From JAQAZP01 sp965531145 (lineage in GTDB: Bacteria; Acidobacteriota; JAQAZP01): 20,152 nt of DNA. A program made the position numbers and the translations under genes. Of the stretch, positions 13,865-20,152 are shown in pieces. Positions within the stretch are counted from its first letter, which is position 1, and each line of letters starts with the position of its first letter. Where the stretch lies: contig CBESOE010000081.1 in assembly GCA_965531145.1 (NCBI GenBank), positions 1-20,152 on the forward strand, written 5' to 3'. The notes under the pieces were generated by a model. The model was not told the origin of the DNA and searched no databases. It was given only the letters and a program-made list of their open reading frames with translations.

Positions 13865-14685
13865 TCCGCCTCACCGCTGCCACAGGGGTCCTCTCCCAGC
13901 AGCAGTCGAAGAATCAGGTTCGCCTGGTGGCCGGCAGCCACCGCCACTCGCGGAGCGAGCAGCCCCTGCCCGGGACCGGCCGACGAAACGTGATCGCCCA
14001 CCAGGTAGACGTTGTTGAACACCCGGCGAATCCCGATCTCCTGTGACGGCCCGTGACCGGCAATTCCGGAGACGGTGACCAGCGGTGTGCCGGGTAGTTC
14101 ACTCCTCACCGCCAGGGTCATTTCCCGCTTCATCTCCGGATCGTCGAAACACTCGGCGAGCACCGTGCAGCCGGCAAAAACCTGCGGGAGGTTCTCTCGG
14201 GTCAGACGCATCTCCCGGGTCTCCACCGTGACAAACGGGTTCATTCGTCCGAGATTATCTCTCAACGCCTCCACCTTGGGCAAACCGATCTGGTCGACGA
14301 AGAATTGCTGGCGGTTGAGGTTGCTCGGCTCCACCAGATCGTAGTCCACCAGCAGCAATGTCCCCACCCCCAACCGGGCCAGTGCCACCGCCACCGCGCT
14401 GCCCAGGCCACCGCACCCGGCGATGCCCACCCTGGTGCCCTTGACCGAGCGGAGAATCCCCGGGCCGTGGCGGGCTGTCATCTGGGCTTCCATCTCCACC
14501 GGGTCGGGCATCCGGCCCCGTTCGATGAACACCACCTCGTCCCCGTCCTCCAGCGGGCAGTCCCCGCCGGCGGGGAACCCGTTGCGGATGACGATGTCAG
14601 CATCCCCGTTCACCAGGTCGCGCAACGCGTGGAGCCAGAGCCCATCGCTCACCTCCATCGGGCGCTCATTGACTTTGATCGTCAT
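13861..14685 (-). CDS. thiF: ThiF-family 2 adenylyltransferase with an N-terminal ThiS-like domain
   Basis: I start this gene at 14685, giving 274 residues. The frame is open further upstream but that part lies inside the kinase gene and reads as Ser/Arg/Cys-rich shadow sequence. Residues about 1-66 form a ThiS-like ubiquitin domain (MTIKVNERPMEV, then LEDGDEVVFIERG) without a terminal GG, as in the ThiS-like domain known to be fused to some ThiF proteins. Residues 84-265 are the E1-like adenylation domain: GIAGCGGLGSAVA nucleotide loop (Gly90-Gly95), LLVDYDLVEPSNLNRQ with Arg125, and ECFDDPEMKR. It should activate the ThiS C terminus with ATP. The two C-x2-C zinc motifs of the E. coli type enzyme are absent, placing it with the shorter family 2. 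No strong ribosome site is seen. The gap to the kinase stop is 64 bases. Confidence 0.88.
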   Translation of the reverse strand: MTIKVNERPMEVSDGLWLHALRDLVNGDADIVIRNGFPAGGDCPLEDGDEVVFIERGRMPDPVEMEAQMTARHGPGILRSVKGTRVGIAGCGGLGSAVAVALARLGVGTLLLVDYDLVEPSNLNRQQFFVDQIGLPKVEALRDNLGRMNPFVTVETREMRLTRENLPQVFAGCTVLAECFDDPEMKREMTLAVRSELPGTPLVTVSGIAGHGPSQEIGIRRVFNNVYLVGDHVSSAGPGQGLLAPRVAVAAGHQANLILRLLLGEDPCGSGEAE

Positions 14686-14749
14686 TCTGCTGGAATCGGA
14701 CTTCGAAATACCCCACCTCCACTGGTTGCGGGAGGAATGATCCGCGAGA

Positions 14750-17320
14750 TCAGTCTGATGACCGGTCCAGGGTCTGGCGTACGCGGCGCAGCAACTCAAC
14801 TCGCTTGTAAGGCTTGCGGAGCAGTTCCATCTCTTCGTGGCGGATGAACCGGGTGTGGATCGCGTCCTGGTTGTAGCCGCTGGAAAAGAGCACCAGAGCA
14901 CCCGGACGGAATTCCCGAATCTTTTCGAACAGCTCACGGCCATTCATTTTCGGCATCACCACATCGAACAGGCACAGATCGATGTCGTCCCGGTGACGGC
15001 TGAACAACTCCAGCGCCTCGACGCCGTCGGCAGCCTGGATCACCGTGTAGCCGGCTGCCTCCAGCACCCGGACGGCATAGGCCCGGACCATCTCCTCGTC
15101 CTCGGCAATGAGCACGGTTTCCCTGCCGCCCACAACCGGACCTGTGGGGATTGATCGGATAGCATCCACCTCGGCGTCCACCTGGGGCAGACATATCCGG
15201 AAGGTGGTCCCACGATCCGGTTCGCTCTCCACTCCGATGCAGCCGCCATGCTGGGTGACGATGCCATACACCGTGGCCAGGCCCAGACCGGTGCCCTGAC
15301 CCACCTCCTTGGTGGTGAAAAACGGCTCAAATATCTGCTGCCGGACCATCTCCGTCATCCCCCGACCGGCATCGCTGATCGACAACTGGACGTGCGGATC
15401 GGGCAGGCATTCATCGTTGGTGGCGCAGCACTCGCAGTCCCCCGCCGTGTTCCGGGTCTCGATCACGACCCGCCCGCCCTCGGGCATGGCATCCCGGGCG
15501 TTGACACAGAGGTTCATCAGCATCTGCTCCATCTGACCCGGGTCAGCGTTGACCACACCGAGCTTGTAACCGGGGTTGAACTCCAGATCGATGTCCTCAC
15601 CGATTCCCCGCTGGATCAGTTTGAGCAGCCTGGCGATCACGTCATTGAGATCGAGGGCCACCGGGCTGAGCACCTGCTGGCGGCTGAAGGCGAGCAGTTG
15701 CGCGGTCAGTTCGGCGGCACGTTCTCCGCCCTTCAACACCTGTTCCAGGCTGGACCTCACCAACTCGTCGTTCTCTCGGTCGGAGAGGGCCAGATCCGCG
15801 TGGCCCAGAATGGCCTGGAGAAGGTTATTGAAGTCATGGGCCACACCGCCGGCGAGGAGGCCGATGGCCTCCATCTTCTGCGAGTGGCGCAGTTGATCCT
15901 CCAGCTCCTCATGCCCGGCCAGCAGCAGGGCGTTGTCCAGGGCCACCGATGCCTGGTCGGCCAGACCTTCGAGGAGCTGCACATCCCGGTTTTCAAAAGG
16001 TCGCCCGTCGATGGTGTCGTGGATTTCGAAGCATCCCAGCAGGTCGCCGGAGCGGCCGATGATCGGCACGTCCACCAGGTGGCGGAACCCGAGGGCTTCC
16101 CGCACCTCCTGGATCACGTGGGGGTCCGTGGCGGCATCGTTGGAGAGGTAGGGCTGCCGGGTCTCGATGATATGACCCGGAACCCCCTCACCGGGAGCGA
16201 AGCGTAAGGCGATGGACTGGATCGTCCCACCCTCGTTGTATTCGGTGAAGACCATGGCCCCGCCCCGCATCAACCCGGCGGCGCCCGACTCGGCCCCCAC
16301 CAGGGCCAGGGCAGTGGAGACCAGTTCGCGCATCACCGAGGGAACCACCAGATCGGCATTCAATCTCTTGGCTGCGCCGAGGAGCAGTCCCGTTTGTTCG
16401 GTACGCAACTGAACCGCCCGCTGCCGCTGCAGGGCCACATGGAAAAACCAGGCGAGCACGGCCGCCATCAGCAGGCTGGCCACCAGCATGAACTCGTCCA
16501 CCACCGTCCGGCTGCCGGCCAGCATTGACGGGGACGGCGCCACATTGAGGATCCAGGGTTTGTCCACAACCCGGACCTGGACCTCCGCCCGGGAGGGCCA
16601 GTGCCGGTGATCCTCTTTCCCTTTGATGTGCCCGTGTATCGGGCGCCCGTCCTCTCCGTGCAGGCAGTAGCGGAACCGCTCGTGAAATTTTTGCTCAGCC
16701 AGGCAGCTGTCCACCAGGGTCTGCACCAGGAACACCCCGTTGACATAGCCTCCGGATTCTCCCGAACTGCCCCGGACAAGGTAGTAGGTGGCGAATCCCT
16801 TCTCACCCTGCAACAGGGTAATCACCGGGGTCCTGATGGTCTTGCCGGTATCGTTGGCCCGGGTGATCGCCGGCACCACCCCCTGGTTGTGATGGAAGTG
16901 AAGATCCTTGTTCAGCGCCTGCTCATTCCCCTCGGGGGGAACGGTCACCCTGATAACCCACTGGCTGTCGACCCAGTTGAGGGCCTTGAAGCCGGGAAAC
17001 TCTTCGAGGAATTGCCGTGCTTCGTCGACAAAGGCCTGGTGCTCTCCATCCGTACTGGTGTGCCAGCCACCGGCCAGGTGCTCGACGATGGCCACCCGGG
17101 CATCGATCCAGGCCTCCAGCCGGAGACGAACCTGCTCGGCGGTGACCTCGGTCTCCACCCGAATCCTCTTGCTCTCACCTCTATCCAACTGCCACCAGAG
17201 GGATATGGCCAGAGTCGCGGCGAGAAGAAAGACGAGGAGCGGCAACACCGTTTCCCGGCCCGGCAGTTTTGGTCTGGCAGTTGGTCTGCTGATGGTCAAC
17301 CCTCTCTCCGGTGAAAGCAC
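14750..17320 (-). CDS. Hybrid histidine kinase: periplasmic CHASE-like sensor, GAF, kinase and receiver domains
   Basis: The 856-residue inner-membrane protein has transmembrane segments at about 26-43 and 277-296 enclosing a periplasmic region (about 45-275) that resembles a CHASE sensor (FPGFKALNWVD, RTPVITLLQGEKGFATYYLV). A GAF domain follows (about 310-466), then the phosphoacceptor His495 in GGVAHDFNNLLQAI, the ATPase domain with N-box Asn607 (LMNLCVNARDAM), ISDAGRGM, FEPFFTTK and GTGLGLATV, and a receiver (735-850) with Asp786 in LFDVVMPKMNG and Lys836. A Cys-rich insert, Cys629/631/632/638, sits in the ATPase domain. The start is a GTG overlapping the previous stop by one base (TAGTG). 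A TTG seven codons on with GGAGAG upstream is an alternative. No separate response regulator gene lies here; output may pass by phosphorelay to a distant partner. Confidence 0.9.
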   Translation of the reverse strand: MLSPERGLTISRPTARPKLPGRETVLPLLVFLLAATLAISLWWQLDRGESKRIRVETEVTAEQVRLRLEAWIDARVAIVEHLAGGWHTSTDGEHQAFVDEARQFLEEFPGFKALNWVDSQWVIRVTVPPEGNEQALNKDLHFHHNQGVVPAITRANDTGKTIRTPVITLLQGEKGFATYYLVRGSSGESGGYVNGVFLVQTLVDSCLAEQKFHERFRYCLHGEDGRPIHGHIKGKEDHRHWPSRAEVQVRVVDKPWILNVAPSPSMLAGSRTVVDEFMLVASLLMAAVLAWFFHVALQRQRAVQLRTEQTGLLLGAAKRLNADLVVPSVMRELVSTALALVGAESGAAGLMRGGAMVFTEYNEGGTIQSIALRFAPGEGVPGHIIETRQPYLSNDAATDPHVIQEVREALGFRHLVDVPIIGRSGDLLGCFEIHDTIDGRPFENRDVQLLEGLADQASVALDNALLLAGHEELEDQLRHSQKMEAIGLLAGGVAHDFNNLLQAILGHADLALSDRENDELVRSSLEQVLKGGERAAELTAQLLAFSRQQVLSPVALDLNDVIARLLKLIQRGIGEDIDLEFNPGYKLGVVNADPGQMEQMLMNLCVNARDAMPEGGRVVIETRNTAGDCECCATNDECLPDPHVQLSISDAGRGMTEMVRQQIFEPFFTTKEVGQGTGLGLATVYGIVTQHGGCIGVESEPDRGTTFRICLPQVDAEVDAIRSIPTGPVVGGRETVLIAEDEEMVRAYAVRVLEAAGYTVIQAADGVEALELFSRHRDDIDLCLFDVVMPKMNGRELFEKIREFRPGALVLFSSGYNQDAIHTRFIRHEEMELLRKPYKRVELLRRVRQTLDRSSD

Positions 17321-18087
17321 TACTCGGTGAGTTTATCAGCCACTTCTCGCGCCTCGTCCGGGGAAATCTTCACGGCCGACCACTCACCGTATTCGGGCCG
17401 GCCGGTGCCGATGAGCTTCGATTTCCAGGTGCCGCTGATCTCGCCCTTGTCCCGGTCGTAGGTGCCGTTGATCCAGATATCGTTGCCATACTGGGAATCG
17501 ATCCGGCTCAGTTTCACATCATCATTGACCAGTGAACCGCCAAGGGTGCCCTGGGCCCCGGTGCTCATGCGGTAGGTTCCATTTATCACCGTGCCGTTCA
17601 TGGTCAACTTCATCAGGCCATAGGCACCGGTAAACGCATTACTCGCATCGATCTCCCAGACACCGTCCAGACGTTCGGTCTGGACCAGCGTATGGTCTCC
17701 CAGCAATTCGATTTCCTGCCCCAGGTGATCCAGCCGGTCCAGGTGCTCGTAAATGTTGGTCCGCACCTCGGACGATGCCCGAAGCCGCTCCATCGCCGTT
17801 TCCCGGGCAACGTTCAGGTCCCCTTCGAGCGATCGGAGATCCGACACGGGAACCTGCTCATCGAACAGGGCCTGATCCATTTGCTCGACGAATTCCAGCA
17901 GACGCTGAAGTGCCTGGCGGTCCAGATCGCGGGCCCGTGCGTAGCGCTCACTCTCCCGCTCCAGCATACTGTTTTCAAGATGAAAGGACGACTGGAGCGA
18001 GTCCAGCGACTGGCCGGCAACGGGCAGCGCCATACCGCAGACGAGCAGGATGACGACAAATCCAATCCTCTGGTTTAGCGTGATCAT
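17320..18087 (-). CDS. Secreted coiled-coil plus beta-sandwich protein coupled to the kinase
   Basis: The 255-residue product has a signal peptide (about 1-25, cut at VAG-QS). Residues about 30-137 are charged and helical with heptad-like spacing, probably coiled coil (LQSSFHLENSMLERESERYARAR, LDRLDHLGQEIELLG). Residues about 140-240 form a beta-rich module with repeated I-N-G-T-Y or I-S-G-T-W strands (NGTVINGTYRM, IWINGTYDRDKGEISGTW), like small lipocalin-like or SH3-like barrels. I know no named family. Its stop codon overlaps the start of the hybrid kinase by one base, so the two are co-translated; a periplasmic partner that feeds the kinase's sensor domain is the obvious hypothesis. AAAGGGAG nine bases before the ATG supports the start. 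Confidence 0.85.
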   Translation of the reverse strand: MITLNQRIGFVVILLVCGMALPVAGQSLDSLQSSFHLENSMLERESERYARARDLDRQALQRLLEFVEQMDQALFDEQVPVSDLRSLEGDLNVARETAMERLRASSEVRTNIYEHLDRLDHLGQEIELLGDHTLVQTERLDGVWEIDASNAFTGAYGLMKLTMNGTVINGTYRMSTGAQGTLGGSLVNDDVKLSRIDSQYGNDIWINGTYDRDKGEISGTWKSKLIGTGRPEYGEWSAVKISPDEAREVADKLTE

Positions 18088-18149
18088 CTGAAACTCCCTT
18101 TCTGTACTGGTTTTATGCCGATCTTGTGTGTGGCCCCCGCAACCCGAGT

Positions 18150-18857
18150 CTATTCGGATTTTCGGTGCATAATGAGGATAGAAATCAGGTAGGCCACCAC
18201 CACGCCCACGTAAAACTGCCCCATCACGCTCTGGAGGATAGCCAGCCGCGAGGCCAATGGCAGCTGCGGAGTGATGTCGCCATACCCCAGGCCGGCCTGG
18301 GTGACAAAACTGAAATAGACGAACGGGGTCGTCTGCTCCGCACCGAACAGGGGGCTTGCCGGACCGAAGGAACCGGGGACCAAATGGTCGAGCATCCCGT
18401 AGACAATCGCCCAGGTCAGACCGATCATCAGATAGAGGCTAAGCGTTCCCAGGATTTCGTTGGTCGTGATCCTGCGGGCCAGGATCAGCGACCGAAGAAT
18501 AAGGTAGCTGCAATAGATAAGCGCCACGATGAGCAGCAGCTGGAGCAGGATGCTGAAAGGCCCCGTGGTGAACGATTTCCACCACTTGAGGCCGGAGAAC
18601 AAGAATGTTCCCACGATTTGCAGGACCGCCGGAAGCCCCACTACCACCACGGCCACCTGGGTCCGTCGCCGCCGGCCGTCGAGCAGCAGGGCCGAAACAG
18701 CCATGGCGCCCAGAAAGATGGCCCAGGTCAGATCCGCCCGGGTGAATGGCTCGAGAATGATGATCCCCACCAGGACGGCCAGCATAGCGGAATGCCGCAG
18801 CGTGTGGTGATCCGGATCCCGTAAATCTGTAGGTCGGGCTAACAGGCGCACACTCAT
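18150..18857 (-). CDS. K+-channel-like membrane protein (two-helix pore, Ion_trans_2 type)
   Basis: The 235-residue protein has about six hydrophobic segments (roughly 22-36, 43-58, 67-88, 100-124, 136-155 and 207-230). A pore loop between the last two reads YFSFVTQAGLGYGDITP (181-197). The GYGD filter is that of potassium channels. Relatives typically have T-T-L-G-Y-G-D; here the positions before it are Ala188-Gly189, so the filter Thr is replaced by Gly, which may change ion choice. No cytoplasmic nucleotide-binding or RCK domain is present. GGGAGG just before the ATG supports the start. It starts 24 bases after the stop of the unknown secreted protein and ends 62 bases before the coiled-coil gene, so it likely belongs to the same transcript. 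Confidence 0.85.
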   Translation of the reverse strand: MSVRLLARPTDLRDPDHHTLRHSAMLAVLVGIIILEPFTRADLTWAIFLGAMAVSALLLDGRRRRTQVAVVVVGLPAVLQIVGTFLFSGLKWWKSFTTGPFSILLQLLLIVALIYCSYLILRSLILARRITTNEILGTLSLYLMIGLTWAIVYGMLDHLVPGSFGPASPLFGAEQTTPFVYFSFVTQAGLGYGDITPQLPLASRLAILQSVMGQFYVGVVVAYLISILIMHRKSE

Positions 18858-18881
18858 CCTCCCGGCTCGTTATTAACTGAT

Positions 18882-19457
18882 TTACTGCAGTTTGACCTTC
18901 ATCAGTCTCAGGGGCTTGACGGCGTAACTGACGATTTCGAGGCCCTCCTCGGTGACCGTGATCCGTGCCGCGGCATAGAGTTCACCCACGCCTTCGCCGT
19001 TCTCATCCAGCGTCACCTCAACGAAACCGAAGGGGTAGTCCTCCAACCGCAGCTTGTTCACTGCCTCGAAGAAGGTGATCGGCCGGTTGAGCAGCAGGCG
19101 GACCACCCGGCCCTTGCCGGTTTCCGCAGCCAGGGACCGGGCCACCACCACGTTGTGCGCCAGTTCGTTGTCGACGCTGAGATACCCCTTTTTGTCCATG
19201 GTGCGCAGCTCTTCGTAGAGCGCCTTGTTTCCCTGCTGGACCAATACCTGGACCAGATGGATGATGTCCTCGTCGGTTGACCAGGCGTCGATCTGCATTT
19301 TCACCCGGGCGGACGATTTGCCGGGGACCGTGCCCATGGAGTCCACCACCCGTGCCGTCAGTCGAACACTCTCACCCTCTTCATCAGCGGCCACCGCCGG
19401 TGTCACACAGAGGGCGGCGACCAGGAGGACCATCAATACTGCCATTAATTTGTTCAT
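18882..19457 (-). CDS. Secreted protein of unknown function
   Basis: The 191-residue product has a classic signal peptide (MNKLMAVLMVLLVAALCVTPAVA, cut before AD). The mature part of about 168 residues starts with a beta segment (ESVRLTARVVDSMGTV), then a helical acidic stretch (about 58-90, DEDIIHLVQVLVQQGNKALYEELR), a second strand-rich part (VVRLLLNRPITFF), and a closing beta segment ending LRLMKVKLQ. There are no cysteines beyond the signal peptide and no enzyme motif. I do not recognise the family. The start is supported by GGGAGAA before the ATG and by the promoter at 19537-19565. It is the first gene of the probable membrane-sensory transcript. Confidence 0.85.
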   Translation of the reverse strand: MNKLMAVLMVLLVAALCVTPAVAADEEGESVRLTARVVDSMGTVPGKSSARVKMQIDAWSTDEDIIHLVQVLVQQGNKALYEELRTMDKKGYLSVDNELAHNVVVARSLAAETGKGRVVRLLLNRPITFFEAVNKLRLEDYPFGFVEVTLDENGEGVGELYAAARITVTEEGLEIVSYAVKPLRLMKVKLQ

Positions 19458-19536
19458 CGTCGTTTCTCCCGGGCAGCGCCACCATCAGGGCCGGGCCACC
19501 ATTTGCACAATCATTTTTCACCAGGATAATTTACTA

Positions 19537-19565
19537 ATGATAAAGGACGGTATATGGGGAGTCAA
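19537..19565 (-). promoter_or_regulatory. Sigma70-type promoter of the secreted-protein/channel/kinase cluster
   Basis: Minus strand TTGACT, exactly 17 bases, TATCAT, in an AT-rich pocket. The predicted start is near 19530, about 73 bases before the ATG at 19457. The -35 and spacer are the same as in the promoter at 2265-2293. Confidence 0.65.
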
Positions 19566-19623
19566 CGAAAGCCTGTTCAGGAAGTTGGCCCTGCTCCGGC
19601 ACCCCGCAACACCGGAAATCCGG

Positions 19624-19652
19624 TTGCCCGCTCACCGCGATGAAACTATACT
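19624..19652 (+). promoter_or_regulatory. Sigma70-type promoter of the VCBS-repeat protein
   Basis: TTGCCC, 17 bases, TATACT, with further TATATAG just after. The predicted start near 19659 leaves a long leader of about 158 bases before the ATG at 19817. Confidence 0.5.
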
Positions 19653-19676
19653 ATATAGAGATAGTGTTCATATTAA

Positions 19677-19692
19677 CGCTCGCTGGCGAGCG
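19677..19692. repeat. Short palindrome just downstream of the VCBS promoter
   Basis: CGCTCGC at 19677-19683 and GCGAGCG at 19686-19692 are perfect inverted repeats with a two-base centre. The position, about 18 bases after the predicted transcription start, would suit an operator or a 5' hairpin. Confidence 0.45.
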
Positions 19693-19816
19693 GGGCACTA
19701 CTCTCGACGTCTCGACCGTAACCAAAATCATCGAGCACCGCCGGGTGAGAGATCCGAATGGGGTATCTCCGGTTCTGATCCTGGTTCCCGGCGTGCCGGC
19801 CACCGGATCAAAGATC

Positions 19817-20152
19817 ATGCGTCACCGGTTCCTCTCCGGTCTGATCATGCTCTCCGCCCTGTTCCTCCTTCCGGGCGCCGGGCCCTCCTTTGCCGACTCC
19901 CCCTGGGCCATGCACGTCATTGACGGCAGTCTCACCGGCGCTGACGGGGTCAAGGATGTCAACGGTGACGGCTACCCCGATATCGTCAGTGGCTTCGAGG
20001 AGGGGAATGAGGTCCGGGCCTATCTCCACCCGACGTATGCCCAGGTTTCTTCACCCTGGCCCGCGGTCACCGTGGGCCAGGTGAACGGCGCCGAGGCCGC
20101 GGTGGGCTGGCTGGAAAACCCCGGCCGACAAGACGAGTTGTGGATCGACCAC
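19817..20152 (+). CDS. Secreted VCBS/FG-GAP repeat protein, N-terminal part (runs off the right edge)
   Basis: The first 112 residues are visible. A signal peptide (about 1-26, cut at SFA-DS) is followed by WAMHVIDGSLTGADGV and then DVNGDGYPDIVSGFEEG. The D-x-N-x-D-G-x-x-D stretch (Asp47, Asn49, Asp51, Asp55) is the calcium-binding loop of VCBS/FG-GAP beta-propeller repeats. The following VRAYLHP, WPAVTVGQVNG, AAVGWLENPG and ELWIDH are like later blades of such secreted proteins. The function of these exported propellers is generally unclear (adhesion, binding or hydrolase partners). No good ribosome site precedes the ATG, and the frame stays open upstream, so the start is the least certain part. 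The gene is incomplete at the window's end. Confidence 0.72.
   Translation, partial: MRHRFLSGLIMLSALFLLPGAGPSFADSPWAMHVIDGSLTGADGVKDVNGDGYPDIVSGFEEGNEVRAYLHPTYAQVSSPWPAVTVGQVNGAEAAVGWLENPGRQDELWIDH

Larger units (their letters stand above)
19458..19816. other. Divergent intergenic region with two promoters and a palindrome
   Basis: These 359 bases separate the secreted protein (minus) from the VCBS protein (plus). The part 19500-19560 and the part 19640-19680 are clearly AT-rich compared with the surroundings. The region holds the minus promoter at 19537-19565, the plus promoter at 19624-19652 and the inverted repeat at 19677-19692. I see no convincing gene in it. Confidence 0.6.

Noticed and set aside
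13062..14018. Long plus-strand frame over thiG, thiS and thiF
   Set aside because: Antisense of three certain genes; product is His/Gly/Arg-rich with no motif.
14686..14943. N-terminal extension of thiF
   Set aside because: Lies in the kinase coding sequence in another frame and reads as Ser/Arg/Cys-rich noise; the ThiS-like domain starts cleanly at 14685.
1..20152. CRISPR arrays, insertion sequences, rRNA or full tRNA genes
   Set aside because: No regularly spaced repeats, transposase motifs, terminal inverted repeats or RNA gene signatures seen by eye.

Overview
This is a gene-dense, GC-rich window (coding stretches roughly 65-70% G+C where I counted by hand) from a Gram-negative bacterium. 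Signal peptides, a twin-arginine lipoprotein, a YceI protein and a LolA-like protein all point to a periplasm and an outer membrane. Two oxygen-sensitive types of enzyme (the radical-SAM enzyme ThiH and a two-cluster Fe-S aldo/keto reductase) suggest an anaerobic or microaerophilic life. The mix of a Thr-type sulfatase-like protein, an S9 peptidase, a POT transporter, a family-2 ThiF and a VCBS-repeat protein would fit Acidobacteriota, Myxococcota/Desulfobacterota or a nearby uncultured phylum. I cannot fix the taxon from sequence alone.

Layout. 1-2129 (minus): an ECF sigma factor and a zinc anti-sigma protein, then a second unit with a 41-residue Cys-rich membrane protein, a YceI-like protein with NPCGGK repeats, and the first codon of another gene at the left edge. 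2214-2293 holds two back-to-back sigma70-type promoters, one for the sigma gene and one for a secreted two-repeat protein (2347-2943, plus), which ends at a perfect 12-bp hairpin. 3021-4424 (minus): a membrane-anchored or secreted alkaline-phosphatase-superfamily protein annotated as sulfatase-like but with Thr at the nucleophile position. 4636-7690 (plus): a LolA-like secreted protein coupled to a Tat-exported Fe-S aldo/keto reductase lipoprotein, followed by a DUF2461 protein. 7707-11388 (plus): an S9 dipeptidyl-peptidase-like enzyme and a POT peptide transporter, a plausible peptide-use pair. A strong hairpin terminator follows at 11405-11440, then an AT-rich truncated methyltransferase.

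11728-14685 (minus): a tightly overlapping thiF-thiS-thiG-thiH cluster for the thiazole half of thiamin. Just upstream on the same strand (14750-19457) lie a hybrid histidine kinase, a secreted coiled-coil/beta protein whose stop overlaps the kinase start, a K+-channel-like protein and a secreted protein of unknown function. All are within short gaps of one another and downstream of a good promoter at 19537-19565, so this could be one long transcript. At the right edge (19817 onward, plus) a secreted VCBS-repeat protein begins, behind its own promoter and a 16-bp palindrome.

The two places I would look first for new biology are the sigma / anti-sigma / micro-membrane-protein / NPCGGK-YceI locus, and the membrane sensory cluster in which a secreted protein is co-translated with a CHASE-like/GAF hybrid kinase carrying a Cys-rich insert in its ATPase domain. 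Both are inferences from gene arrangement and visible motifs, not established systems.
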